Shown here: one piece after another, positions 48,937 to 57,547 of the stretch
How the letters are laid out: each line of letters begins with the position of its first letter
Position numbering within the stretch: position 1 is the stretch's first letter
Source: Pseudonocardia halophobica
GTDB taxonomy: Bacteria; Actinomycetota; Actinomycetes; Mycobacteriales; Pseudonocardiaceae
DNA: 64,000 nt
NCBI RefSeq assembly: GCF_027922425.1
Contig: NZ_BSFQ01000034.1
Location: 18,326 to 82,325, forward strand
Reading direction: 5' to 3'
Position numbers and translations under genes: made by a program
The notes under the pieces: generated by a model
The model's database searches: none
What the model saw: the letters and a program-made list of their open reading frames with translations, nothing else
What the model was told of the DNA's origin: nothing

Positions 48937-50300
48937 GCGCTCTGCCCGCCCCGTCGCCGGTCCCCGACCACGGCGCCGCCGAGGGGCTGCGGATCCTGCC
49001 GGTCCCCGGGCTGCCGGAGTTCCGCCCGGGGGACGACGTGACCGCCGCGCTCGCCGAGGCCGCCCCGTGGCTGGAGTCCGGCGACGTCGTGGTGGTCACC
49101 AGCAAGATCTTCTCCAAGGCCGAGGGCCGGCTCGTCCCGGCGCCGATCGATCCCGAGGAGCGGGACGAGCTGCGCCGCCGGCTCGTCGAGGGCGAGACCG
49201 AGCGGGTCCTGGCCCGCCGCGGCAGAACGCTGATCGTCGCGTCGAAGCTCGGGATCGTGCAGGCCGCGGCCGGCGTCGACGGGTCGAACGTACGGCGGGA
49301 CGAGCTGGCGCTGCTGCCCGTCGATCCCGACGCCAGCGCCGCCCGGCTGCGCGAGGGCCTGCGCGAGCGGCTCGGCGTCGACGTGGCGGTGGTCGTCACC
49401 GACACGATGGGCCGGTCGTGGCGGGTCGGGCAGACGGACGTCGCCATCGGGTCCGCGGGGCTCACCGTGCTGCACCGCTACGGCGGCGCGGTCGACGCGG
49501 AGGGCAACGAGCTGCTGGTCACCGAGGTCGCCCTGGCGGACGAGGTGGCCGGCGCCGCCGACCTGGTCAAGGGCAAGCTCGGCGGGACCCCGGTCGCGGT
49601 GGTGCGCGGGCTCGGCGTGCGCGAGGACGGCTCGACGGCGCGGGACCTCGTCCGGCCGATCGACGAGGACCTGTTCTGGCTCGGCACCGAGGAGGCGCTC
49701 GCGCAGGGCCGGCGCGAGGCCGTGCTGCTGCGCCGCAGCGTCCGGGACTTCGCGCCCGAGGAGGTGCCCGCGGAGTCGGTGCGCCGGGCCGTCGGCGTCG
49801 CGCTGACCGCGCCCGCGCCGCACCACAGCACGCCGTTCCGGTTCGTGTGGCTGCGCGACCCCGCCCGGCGCACCGCCCTGCTCGACGCGTTGCGCGAGCG
49901 CTGGCGCGCCGATCTGGAGGCCGACGGACGTCCGGCGGACGAGGTCGAGCGCCGGCTCGCGCGGGGCGACCTGCTGCGCCGGGCGCCCGAGCTGGTGCTG
50001 CCCTTCCGCACCGGCGACGGCGCGCACGCCTACCCGGACGAGGCCCGCCGCGCGGCCGAGCGGGACATGTTCACCGTGGCCGGCGGGGCCGCCGTGCAGT
50101 CGTTCCTGGTGGCGCTGGCCGCCGAGGGCCTGGCCTCGTGCTGGGTCGGGTCCACGATCTTCGCGCCCGAGGTGGTGCGGGCCGAGCTGGGGCTGGCGGA
50201 GGACTGGCAGCCGCTCGGTGCCGTCGCGTTCGGGGTGCCGCTCGAGGCGGCCCACCCGCGCCCGCCCGCCGACCCGGCCGCGGGGTTGCTCGAATGGTGA
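48933..50300 (+). CDS. fbiB: FbiB: F420:gamma-glutamyl ligase fused to dehydro-F420 reductase domain
   Basis: A 455-aa two-domain protein. The N-terminal CofE-like ligase (about 15-250; VVVTSKIFSKAEGRLV, DGSNVRRDELALLP, DTMGRSWRVGQTDVAIG) adds glutamates to F420-0. The C-terminal nitroreductase fold (about 255-455; LLRRSVRDFAPEEV, PAPHHSTPFRF, GLASCWVGSTIFAPEVV) binds FMN and reduces dehydro-F420-0. The GTG 48933 start overlaps the fbiA stop. The fused form is typical of actinobacteria. Confidence 0.96.
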   Translation: MSALPAPSPVPDHGAAEGLRILPVPGLPEFRPGDDVTAALAEAAPWLESGDVVVVTSKIFSKAEGRLVPAPIDPEERDELRRRLVEGETERVLARRGRTLIVASKLGIVQAAAGVDGSNVRRDELALLPVDPDASAARLREGLRERLGVDVAVVVTDTMGRSWRVGQTDVAIGSAGLTVLHRYGGAVDAEGNELLVTEVALADEVAGAADLVKGKLGGTPVAVVRGLGVREDGSTARDLVRPIDEDLFWLGTEEALAQGRREAVLLRRSVRDFAPEEVPAESVRRAVGVALTAPAPHHSTPFRFVWLRDPARRTALLDALRERWRADLEADGRPADEVERRLARGDLLRRAPELVLPFRTGDGAHAYPDEARRAAERDMFTVAGGAAVQSFLVALAAEGLASCWVGSTIFAPEVVRAELGLAEDWQPLGAVAFGVPLEAAHPRPPADPAAGLLEW

Positions 50301-50328
50301 GCCCCGTCCCCGCGGGGGAGACGCCCGC

Positions 50329-50862
50329 ATGGTGAGCCCGGCCGTCGCCGTCGAGGAGCTCCGCGCGTGGTCGCCGCCCGACGCCGGGCAGGCCGCGCTG
50401 CAGCAGGCGCTGATCGCCTTCTGCCTCGCCCGCCCGGAGGACGCGTGTGCCCGCGAGTGCGCGGCCGGGCACCTCACCGCATCGGCGCTGGTGGTCGACG
50501 CGGCGGGGGAGCACACCCTGCTGACCCTGCACCCGCGCGTCGGCCGGTGGATCCAGCTCGGCGGGCACTGCGAGCCGGGGGACGCGTCGCTGCGGGCGGC
50601 GGCGCTGCGGGAGGCGACCGAGGAGTCCGGGATCGCCGGGCTGGAGATCGCCGAGCACCCGCTGCACGTCGACGTCCATCCCGTGACCTGCTCGCTCGGC
50701 GTGCCGACCCGGCACCTCGACGTCCGCTACCTGGTGCGCGCGCCGGCCGGGGCGGTGCCCGCGATCAGCGACGAGTCGGTCGACCTGGCCTGGTGGCCGC
50801 TCGACGGGCTGCCGCCGGAGTCGGACACGGTGCCGGCGATGGTCGCCCTCGCCCGCGGCTGA
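50329..50862 (+). CDS. NUDIX hydrolase
   Basis: A 177-aa Nudix protein; the Nudix box GGHCEPGDASLRAAALRE continues with ATEESGI at about residues 80-104, with the REATEE glutamates for metal binding. These enzymes hydrolyse nucleoside diphosphates linked to other groups; the substrate here is unknown. ATG 50329 has GGGGGAG 9 nt upstream. It follows fbiB by 28 nt on the same strand and may be the third gene of that operon. It is convergent with the M50 gene, 15 nt apart. Confidence 0.88.
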   Translation: MVSPAVAVEELRAWSPPDAGQAALQQALIAFCLARPEDACARECAAGHLTASALVVDAAGEHTLLTLHPRVGRWIQLGGHCEPGDASLRAAALREATEESGIAGLEIAEHPLHVDVHPVTCSLGVPTRHLDVRYLVRAPAGAVPAISDESVDLAWWPLDGLPPESDTVPAMVALARG

Positions 50863-50877
50863 CGGGCCGGCGGCGGG

Positions 50878-51648
50878 TCAGCGCCAGAACAGCAGCAGGC
50901 TGTAGCCGGCGGCGGCGTACTGCGCGTCGCCGCCGATCAGGGCGAAGAGGAACTGCCCGACCCCGAACAGCACTCGCGACACCCCGGGCACCCCGAGGAC
51001 CAGCAGGAACAGCACGAGCGGGGCCCACGGGCGCACCTTGTGGCCGAGCTGCTGGGCCTGCGGCGACAGGTAGGGCTCGAGCACGCCGTACCCGTCGAGG
51101 CCGGGCACCGGCAGGATGTTGAGCACGAACGCGAGGATCTGGATCAGCGCGAGGCAGGACAGCCCGACCGCGAGCCCCTCGTTCATCGGGACGAAGATCA
51201 CCGCCAGGCTCAGCAGGATCCCGATGACCAGGTTGGTGGCCGGGCCGGCGAAGGACACGAACGAGCGGATTCCCCGCGAACGCAGCGCCCACTGGTTGAT
51301 CCACACCGCGCCCCCGGGCAGCGGGATGCCGCCGAGCAGCAGGAACACCACGGGCAGCACGAAGGAGAGCCCGACGTTGGCGTACCGGCGGATGTCGAGG
51401 GTGAGGTAGCCGCGGTTCTCGATGCTGTGGTCCCCGCCGCGGTGCGCCACGTAGGCGTGCCCGAACTCGTGCAGACAGAGCGAGACGCACCACCCGCCGA
51501 GCACCAGCAGCACCACGCCCGTGGTGAGCAGGACCATCGACCCCTGCAGCGCGGACTCGGTCCCGACGACGCAGAGCACCCCGCCGACGACCGTCACCGC
51601 CAGGAGCAGCAGGAACCACGGGCTGACTCGATTGGAGACTCCGCGCAC
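50878..51648 (-). CDS. M50 (site-2 protease) family zinc metalloprotease
   Basis: A 256-aa polytopic membrane protein with five or six helices. The zinc motif HEFGHA (HExxH) lies at about residues 60-65 inside a helix, and the third ligand region is NILPVPGLDGYGVLEPYL. FAGPATNLVIG is typical of the S2P core. It lacks PDZ domains. Such proteases cut transmembrane substrates such as anti-sigma factors; no partner is adjacent. It is divergent from whiB2, and a palindrome sits between them. Confidence 0.9.
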   Translation of the reverse strand: MRGVSNRVSPWFLLLLAVTVVGGVLCVVGTESALQGSMVLLTTGVVLLVLGGWCVSLCLHEFGHAYVAHRGGDHSIENRGYLTLDIRRYANVGLSFVLPVVFLLLGGIPLPGGAVWINQWALRSRGIRSFVSFAGPATNLVIGILLSLAVIFVPMNEGLAVGLSCLALIQILAFVLNILPVPGLDGYGVLEPYLSPQAQQLGHKVRPWAPLVLFLLVLGVPGVSRVLFGVGQFLFALIGGDAQYAAAGYSLLLFWR

Positions 51649-51728
51649 TTGCCCATTCTGCCGAACGGGTGTCCGAAGGGGTGGAACCCGTCACCCGGTC
51701 GGCAGCCCCGGGTTGCGGTGAACCGACC

Positions 51729-51754
51729 GACACCGCTGTACTTACAGCGGTGTC
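51729..51754. promoter_or_regulatory. perfect 12-bp palindrome upstream of whiB2
   Basis: GACACCGCTGTA (51729-51740) is repeated inverted at 51743-51754 with a 2-nt CT spacer, 27 nt before the whiB2 start. The ends are two inverted GACAC motifs, the core recognised by WhiA in Streptomyces. It could be an operator or, in the mRNA, a 5' hairpin. Confidence 0.6.
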
Positions 51755-51781
51755 ATTCGCCGGGCGCGGGGAGGTGGGCGA

Positions 51782-52153
51782 GTGGACGTTTTCACGGACA
51801 CCGTGTTCGTCACGGGGGCGGGCACGATCGGCGACCCGATCGGAGCGACGGTGGGCGCTCCGGAGAACTTCGGGATCGGCCCCACGGAGGGGCTTCGCCT
51901 GATCGACACCCTGGTCGACGGTCAGGACGACGGCGAGCAGGACTGGCAGGAACGCGCACTGTGCGCGCAGACGGATCCGGAGGCGTTCTTCCCCGAGAAG
52001 GGCGGCTCCACACGGGAGGCCAAGCGCATCTGCGCGGGGTGCGACGTCCGGGCCGAGTGCCTGGAGTACGCGCTGGCGCAGGACGAGCGCTTCGGCATCT
52101 GGGGCGGGCTCTCCGAGCGGGAGCGTCGTCGCCTGCGACGGGCGGCCGGCTGA
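51782..52153 (+). CDS. whiB2: WhiB-family Fe-S transcription factor, WhiB2-type
   Basis: A 123-aa WhiB-like protein. Four cluster-binding cysteines are in RALCAQTDPEAFFPEKGG, ICAGCDVRAEC and follow the C-x-CxxC-x5-C pattern; the GIWGG turn and the basic ERRRLRRAAG tail complete the family. The position beside fbiA-fbiB and the metallopeptidase identifies the WhiB2/WhmD type, needed for septation and sporulation control. GTG 51782 follows GGGGAGGTGG. The acidic/Gly N-terminal extension of about 50 residues is usual for this type. Confidence 0.95.
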   Translation: MDVFTDTVFVTGAGTIGDPIGATVGAPENFGIGPTEGLRLIDTLVDGQDDGEQDWQERALCAQTDPEAFFPEKGGSTREAKRICAGCDVRAECLEYALAQDERFGIWGGLSERERRRLRRAAG

Positions 52154-52190
52154 GGCCGGGGTCCGACGGACAACTTCACCACGACATCCC

Positions 52191-52251
52191 CTCCCGGCGT
52201 ACGCAGCGCGCCGGGAGAGGAACCCGAAGGGCGGGCGATGCGGCCCGCCCT
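52191..52251 (+). terminator. tandem hairpins after whiB2
   Basis: Two perfect 9-bp stems follow one another: 52191-52199 with 52209-52217, and 52228-52236 with 52243-52251. They lie 38 nt past the whiB2 stop and before the convergent metallopeptidase stop at 52345. Confidence 0.7.
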
Positions 52252-52344
52252 CGTTCGAGCCCGGACGCGTGTCCGGCTGCGTGCCCGCAGCCGGCGACGG
52301 TCCGGGCTCTCGCGCGTCCGGGCCGCCCTCGGCGCCAGGTGCCC

Positions 52345-52824
52345 TCAGTCCGCCCCGCCCTCGACGGCGTCGGGCTCGATGTTGAGGTACTCCGCCACCT
52401 GCTCGACCAGCACCTCGTGCAGCAGCTCGCCGAGATCGGCGCCGCCGCGGGCGCGCGCCTCCAGCGGGCGCCGGTAGAGCACGATCCGCGCCCGCGAGGG
52501 CAGCCCGGCCTGGTCGACGCCCGCCGGCACCAGCTGGGCCAGCGGGACGCCCGCGTCGGCGAGCACCCCGGTGCCCCACACGACCTCCTCGGGCGAGGTC
52601 CGCTCGACCTCCGGCACCTCGTCGACCGCCAGGTCCAGGTCCACCAGCTCGGGGCCCCAGCGCAGCTCGATCGGCTCGAGCGCCTCGAGCACGCGGGCGT
52701 CGAACCGCTCGGCCCGGGTGCGGAAGGAGGGCGTGGTCACCGGGTACAGCAGGCCGCGCAGTCCCCGGCCCCGGCGGTCTCGCCTGCGGGGGGAGCGGCG
52801 CGGGATGCGGCGCGCGGTCGTCAC
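52345..52824 (-). CDS. zincin-like metallopeptidase family protein with altered HExxH
   Basis: A 159-aa protein of the zincin_1-type family found next to whiB2 (Rv3259 as recalled). It has an Arg-rich N-terminus, FDARVLEALEPIELRWGPELVDLDLAVDEVPEV as landmark core and a C-terminal motif GELLHEVLVEQVAEYLNIE. At the place of the HExxH zinc site it reads HEVLV, lacking the second histidine, so peptidase activity is doubtful. GTG or ATG start at 52824 (MTTARR). It is convergent with whiB2 and divergent from the DUF3499 gene. Confidence 0.85.
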   Translation of the reverse strand: MTTARRIPRRSPRRRDRRGRGLRGLLYPVTTPSFRTRAERFDARVLEALEPIELRWGPELVDLDLAVDEVPEVERTSPEEVVWGTGVLADAGVPLAQLVPAGVDQAGLPSRARIVLYRRPLEARARGGADLGELLHEVLVEQVAEYLNIEPDAVEGGAD

Positions 52825-52967
52825 CCGTCGAATAGTACGACCCGGCGGGCCCGCGCCGTGCCGGTGCGGCCGCCCGGCGTCGCCCGTCCGTACCGCGCCC
52901 GGGCGGGTGGGGCCGCCCCGCGCGTCGCAGTCGGGAACCGTGCGCGCGGGGGGCTATCGTCGGGGGC

Positions 52968-53342
52968 GTGCTGAGTGTCCGGAGGTGTTCGCGGAGCGGC
53001 TGCACCGAGCTCGCGGTGGCCACTCTCACCTATGTCTACGCGGACTCGACCGCGGTCGTCGGGCCGCTGGCCACCCAGGCTGAGCCCCACACCTACGACC
53101 TGTGCACCGCGCACGCCCACCGGCTCACCGCCCCCCGCGGCTGGGAGGTCGTCCGCTTCGAGGGCGAGTTCGCGCCGCCGCAGCACACGGACGACGACCT
53201 GACCGCCCTGGCCGAGGCCGTCCGCGAGGCCGGCCGGGTCGACCGGCCCATCGAGGCCTCGCCCACCGTCACCGCCGGTCCCGGTGCCACCACCGGCCGG
53301 CGGGGTCACCTGCGCGTGCTCCCCACGCCGCCGGAGGACTGA
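52968..53342 (+). CDS. DUF3499 family protein
   Basis: A 124-aa DUF3499 protein, a small actinobacterial family with a probable zinc site: CSRSGC at the N-terminus and DLCTAHAHR in the middle give Cys/Cys/Cys/His ligands around TLTYVYADSTAVVGPL. Function is not known. GTG 52968 follows TATCGT by 7 nt (leaderless). It precedes the phosphomannomutase by 99 nt, as Rv3258c precedes Rv3257c (recalled). Confidence 0.9.
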   Translation: MLSVRRCSRSGCTELAVATLTYVYADSTAVVGPLATQAEPHTYDLCTAHAHRLTAPRGWEVVRFEGEFAPPQHTDDDLTALAEAVREAGRVDRPIEASPTVTAGPGATTGRRGHLRVLPTPPED

Positions 53343-53441
53343 CCCCCGGACTCACGGGCCGTCACCGTCCGTCGCCCGTCCGGTGCGCGTCGTCGCGGCC
53401 GTCCCGCGGGCCGTCGGGCCCGCCCGCTAGGCTCCGGACCC

Positions 53442-54803
53442 GTGCCCGACCTCTCCCAGATCGTCAAGGCGTACGACATCCGCGGCGTCGTCGGCGAGCA
53501 GCTCGACGCCGGCACGGTCCGTGAGGTCGGAGCGGCGCTGGCCCGGCTGCTGCGCGCGGAGGACCCCGCGGTCACCGAGATCGCGGTGGGCCACGACATG
53601 CGGGACTCCTCGCCCGGGCTCGCGGCCGCCTTCGCCGAGGGCGTGACCGCCCAGGGGCTCGACGTCCTCGACATCGGCCTGGCCAGCACCGACATGCTCT
53701 ACTTCGCCGCCGGGAGCCTCGGCGTGCCCGGCGCGATGTTCACCGCCAGCCACAACCCGGCGAAGTACAACGGCATCAAGCTCTGCCGGGCGGGCGCGAC
53801 CCCGATCGGGCAGGACACGGGGCTCGCCGCGATCCGCGAGGCCGTCGAGCAGGGGGTGCCCGAGGGGCCCGGCGGCGGCACGGTCCGCCGGCGCACGCTG
53901 CTCGCCGAGTACGCCGCCTACCTGCGCGGGCTCGTCGACCTGAGCGGCATCCGGCCGCTGCGCGTGGTGGTCGACGCCGGCAACGGCATGGGCGGCTACA
54001 CGGTGCCCGAGGTGCTCGGCGGCCTCCCGCTCGACGTCGTGCCCCTGTACTTCGAGCTCGACGGCACCTTCCCCAACCACGAGGCCAACCCGCTGGACCC
54101 GGCGAACCTGGTCGACCTGCAGAAGGCCGTCGTCGCGGAGGGGGCCGACCTCGGCCTGGCCTTCGACGGCGACGCCGACCGCTGTTTCGTGGTCGACGAG
54201 CGTGGCGAGCCGGTGAGCCCGAGCGCGATCACGGCGCTGGTCGCGGTCCGCGAGCTGGCCAAGTCGCCCGGCAGCTCGGTGATCCACAACCTGATCACCT
54301 CCCGGGCCGTGCCGGAGATCGTCCGCGAGCACGGCGGCACCCCGGTGCGCACCCGGGTGGGCCACTCGTTCATCAAGCAGACGATGGCCGACACCGGTGC
54401 GGTGTTCGGCGGCGAGCACTCGGCGCACTACTACTTCAAGGACTTCTGGAAGGCCGACTCCGGCATGCTGGCCGCGCTGCACGTGCTGGCCGCGCTGGGC
54501 GAGCAGCAGGAGCCGCTGTCCGGGCTGATGCGCGTCTACGAGCGCTACTCGGCCAGCGGCGAGGTCAACTCCACCGTGGTGGACCAGGCCGACCGGGTCG
54601 CCGCCGTCCGCGAGACCTACGGGGCCCGCGAGGGCGTGGAGTTCGACGAGCTCGACGGGCTCACCGTCGCCCTGCCGGACGGCTCCTGGTTCAACCTGCG
54701 CGCCTCCAACACCGAGCCGCTGCTGCGGCTCAACGTGGAGGCCGCCGACGAGGCCGCGGTGGCGGCGCTGCGGGACGAGGTCCTCGCGATCGTCCGCGCC
54801 TGA
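53442..54803 (+). CDS. pmmA: phosphomannomutase/phosphoglucomutase (ManB/PmmA type)
   Basis: A 453-aa alpha-phosphohexomutase. AVGHDMRDS, the phosphoserine loop TASHNPAKYNGIK with Ser103, the Mg motif FDGDADRCF and the C-terminal phosphate-binding RASNTEPLLRLN are all intact. It makes mannose 1-phosphate for GDP-mannose synthesis by the enzyme at 45283-46356. GTG 53442 follows TAGGCT by 8 nt. It heads the mannose block with the Trm112, SIS and manA genes. It belongs to a different subgroup from the PmmB-like enzyme at the left edge. Confidence 0.95.
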   Translation: MPDLSQIVKAYDIRGVVGEQLDAGTVREVGAALARLLRAEDPAVTEIAVGHDMRDSSPGLAAAFAEGVTAQGLDVLDIGLASTDMLYFAAGSLGVPGAMFTASHNPAKYNGIKLCRAGATPIGQDTGLAAIREAVEQGVPEGPGGGTVRRRTLLAEYAAYLRGLVDLSGIRPLRVVVDAGNGMGGYTVPEVLGGLPLDVVPLYFELDGTFPNHEANPLDPANLVDLQKAVVAEGADLGLAFDGDADRCFVVDERGEPVSPSAITALVAVRELAKSPGSSVIHNLITSRAVPEIVREHGGTPVRTRVGHSFIKQTMADTGAVFGGEHSAHYYFKDFWKADSGMLAALHVLAALGEQQEPLSGLMRVYERYSASGEVNSTVVDQADRVAAVRETYGAREGVEFDELDGLTVALPDGSWFNLRASNTEPLLRLNVEAADEAAVAALRDEVLAIVRA

Positions 54804-54929
54804 GCGCGGCGGGCGCCCGTTCGCCCGGGACCGCGACGAGCCGATCACCGCCGCGCGGGTACCCCGGACGGATGCGGCGCGCCCGCCCGCGCCCTGGCAG
54901 CATCAACGGCACGTGAGGTGAGGAGAACC

Positions 54930-55139
54930 GTGGCCGTACAGCTCGACCCCCAGCTGCTCGAGATCCTGGCCTGCCCGTCGGAGGACCACGCGCCCCTGAC
55001 GCCGGCGGGGGAGCATCTCGTGTGCACCGCCTGCGGCCGCCGCTACCCGGTGGTCGACGGCATCCCGGTGCTGCTGCTCGACGAGGCCCTCCCTCCGGAG
55101 GACGCGCCCGCCCCCGAGCACCCCGGAAACGCCGGGTGA
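54930..55139 (+). CDS. Trm112-like small zinc-binding protein
   Basis: A 69-aa Trm112p-type protein: LLEILACPSEDH and LVCTACGRRYPVVDGIPVLL place three cysteines around a zinc-ribbon-like fold, and the RYPVVDGIPVLL ending is typical of bacterial YcaR/Trm112. Eukaryotic Trm112 activates methyltransferases, and the bacterial role is unknown. GTG 54930 has AGGAGAA 6 nt upstream. The stop overlaps the next gene's GTG. Confidence 0.88.
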   Translation: MAVQLDPQLLEILACPSEDHAPLTPAGEHLVCTACGRRYPVVDGIPVLLLDEALPPEDAPAPEHPGNAG

Positions 55140-56230
55140 CGATCGTGCTCGACGACACCCTGCTCGGCGACCCCGTCGCGCTCGCCTCCGCGGACACCGG
55201 CGGCGTGCTGCGTGCGGCGGCCACGGCGGGCGCCCAGGTCCGCTCCGCGGCACAGGCGGCGGTCGAGGCGGGCGTCGCCGACCTGGCGGGGCACCGGCCG
55301 CGGGCGCTGGTGTTCCTGCGCCGCCCGGGCTCGTCGGGCGCGGCGGCGGAGATCGTCGGGGCGCTGCTCGGGTCGCTGTGCCCGGTGCCGATCGTGGTGG
55401 CCGACGTCGTGCCCGGCTGGATCGGTCCGCTCGACGTCGTGCTGGCCCACTCCGCCGACCCGGCGGACGTCGAGCTGGCCGAGTCGGTGTCGCGGGCGGT
55501 CGGGCGCGGGGCCGAGGTGGTGCTGTCGGCACCGGCCGAGGGCCCGGTGGCGTCCGCGGGCGCCGGCCGCGCCCGGTTCGTCGAACCCCGGATCCCGGTT
55601 CCGCCCGCACTGGACCTGCCGCGCGCGCTCGCCGTCGCGCTGACCGTCGTCTCCTCGCTGGGGCTGTGGCCGGGCGGGCTCGACCCCTCCCTCGACCCCC
55701 TGGCGGACGCGCTCGACGCCGAGGCGGAGCGCAACCAGCCGAACCACGAACCGTTCATGAACCCGGCGAAGTCGCTGGCCCTGCGGCTGGCCGAGCGCAC
55801 CCCGCTGCTCTGGGGCGCCGACCCGGCCGCGACCGCCGTCGCCGGGCACGGGGCGACCGCCCTGGCCACGCACGCCGGCGTGGTGGCACACGCCGCGGAC
55901 ATCGCCCAGGCCGCCACGGCCACCGCGCTGCGCCGGGCCGTCGACCTGGCCGACCGCGGCGAGGACATCTTCCGTGACCCGTTCGACGACCCGGGGCCCG
56001 ACTCGCCGCCGGTCCGCGTCGTGCTGCTCGCGACCGCCGAGGAGGAGCCGGGGCAGGTCGCGGTGCGCCGCACCGGCCGCGGCTGGCCCGCCGACCTGCA
56101 GCACCCCGTCGACGAGGTCCCGCGCGGCACCCGGGACGCGGTGCTGCTGCGCACCGCGCTGCTGGCCTCCCGGCTGGAGATCGCCGCCGTCTACCTCGGC
56201 CTGGCCACCCGGGCCATCGAACCGGCCTGA
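55136..56230 (+). CDS. SIS/phosphosugar-isomerase-like protein (Rv3256c type)
   Basis: A 364-aa protein of the sugar-isomerase-like family that sits between phosphomannomutase and manA in actinobacteria (Rv3256c as recalled). It has alternating sheet/helix sequence such as VVADVVPGWIGPLDVVLAHS, with a C-terminal half containing RNQPNHEPFMNPAKSLALRLAERTP as landmark, similar to bifunctional glucose/mannose-6-phosphate isomerase domains. Catalytic activity is not certain. GTG 55136 overlaps the Trm112 stop (GTGA), so translation is coupled. Confidence 0.85.
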   Translation: MTIVLDDTLLGDPVALASADTGGVLRAAATAGAQVRSAAQAAVEAGVADLAGHRPRALVFLRRPGSSGAAAEIVGALLGSLCPVPIVVADVVPGWIGPLDVVLAHSADPADVELAESVSRAVGRGAEVVLSAPAEGPVASAGAGRARFVEPRIPVPPALDLPRALAVALTVVSSLGLWPGGLDPSLDPLADALDAEAERNQPNHEPFMNPAKSLALRLAERTPLLWGADPAATAVAGHGATALATHAGVVAHAADIAQAATATALRRAVDLADRGEDIFRDPFDDPGPDSPPVRVVLLATAEEEPGQVAVRRTGRGWPADLQHPVDEVPRGTRDAVLLRTALLASRLEIAAVYLGLATRAIEPA

Positions 56231-56263
56231 CGGGCCGACCGCCGCACGAAGCGAGGAAGTGCC

Positions 56264-57478
56264 TTGGAGCTGCTGGAGAACCCGGTCCGGCCGTACGCGT
56301 GGGGATCGCGCACGGTCATCGCCGACCTGCTCGGCGAGTCGGTGCCGTCTCCGCATCCGCAGGCGGAGATGTGGCTGGGCGCGCACCCGGGCGACCCGTC
56401 GCGGATCGTGCACCCCGACGGGGGCCGCTCGTCGCTGCTCGACGTGCTGACCGGCGACCCGGAGGGGCTCCTCGGGGCCGAGCGCAGCGCCCGGTGGGAG
56501 GGGAAGCTCCCGTTCCTGCTCAAGGTCCTCGCCGCGGACGAGCCGCTGAGCCTGCAGGCACACCCGAGCCTCGACCAGGCGCGCGAGGGGTTCGCCCGGG
56601 AGAACGCCGCCGGCATCGCGATCGACGCCTCGGACCGCAACTACCGGGACGCCAACCACAAGCCCGAGCTGATCTGCGCGCTCACCGAGTTCCACGCGCT
56701 CGTCGGCTTCCGGGACCCGGTCGAGACCCTCGGCCTGCTCCGCGCGCTCGATGTGCCCGAGCTGTCCGCGCACGTCGAGCTGCTGGCCGCCCAGCCCGGT
56801 CCGGACGGCCTGCGCGCGCTGTTCACCACCTGGATCACCTTGCCCCAGTCCATGCTCGACGAGCTGGTCCCGGCCCTGCAGAAGGGCGCCGTCGCGCTCG
56901 CGGCGGCCGGCGGGGACTGGGCCCGCGAGGCCCGCACCGCCCTGGAGCTCTCCGAGCGCTACCCCGGCGACGCCGGTGTGCTCGCCGCGCTGCTGCTCAA
57001 CCGGGTGGTCCTGGCGCCGGGCGAGGCGCTCTTCCTGCCCGCCGGCAACCTGCACGCCTACCTGGCGGGTGCCGGCATCGAGCTGATGGCGAACTCGGAC
57101 AACGTGCTGCGCGGCGGGCTCACGCCCAAGCACGTCGACGTCCCGGAGCTGCTGCGCGTCCTCGACTTCACCTCGGGGCCGCCGCCGGTGCACTCCGGCC
57201 AGCCCGAGGGCCCGTGGACCCGGTACGACACCCCGGCCGAGGAGTTCCTGCTGCGCACCTGGTCGTCCGGCGACGGGCTCACCGGCAGCCTCCCGGTGCC
57301 GGACGGCGGGGCCCGGATCCTGCTGGCGACCGGCGGGAAGGCGTGCGTCCGGGCCGGGTCGGAGATCCTCGAGCTGCCGAAGGGTGCGGCCCTGTTCCTC
57401 GCGGCCGGCGACAGCGGCGTCGAGGTCGAGAGCGCGGCGCCCGGCACCCAGCTCCACCTCGCCAGCGACGGATTGTGA
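56264..57478 (+). CDS. manA: mannose-6-phosphate isomerase, type I
   Basis: A 404-aa zinc-dependent phosphomannose isomerase linking fructose 6-phosphate to mannose 6-phosphate. NPVRPYAWGS opens the family, LSLQAHPSLDQA supplies zinc ligands Gln/His, DANHKPEL carries Glu, and the signature ANSDNVLRGGLTPKHVDV is complete. The TTG start 56264 lies 7 nt behind AGGAAG. With pmm upstream it completes the route Fru-6-P to Man-1-P. The spacing to the SIS gene is 33 nt. Confidence 0.96.
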   Translation: MELLENPVRPYAWGSRTVIADLLGESVPSPHPQAEMWLGAHPGDPSRIVHPDGGRSSLLDVLTGDPEGLLGAERSARWEGKLPFLLKVLAADEPLSLQAHPSLDQAREGFARENAAGIAIDASDRNYRDANHKPELICALTEFHALVGFRDPVETLGLLRALDVPELSAHVELLAAQPGPDGLRALFTTWITLPQSMLDELVPALQKGAVALAAAGGDWAREARTALELSERYPGDAGVLAALLLNRVVLAPGEALFLPAGNLHAYLAGAGIELMANSDNVLRGGLTPKHVDVPELLRVLDFTSGPPPVHSGQPEGPWTRYDTPAEEFLLRTWSSGDGLTGSLPVPDGGARILLATGGKACVRAGSEILELPKGAALFLAAGDSGVEVESAAPGTQLHLASDGL

Positions 57479-57547
57479 GCGCCCGCGATTGACCGCGGCC
57501 CCGCCGGATATCCTTCCGCGGCGTAATCCGGACCGAAGGGGCGAAAC

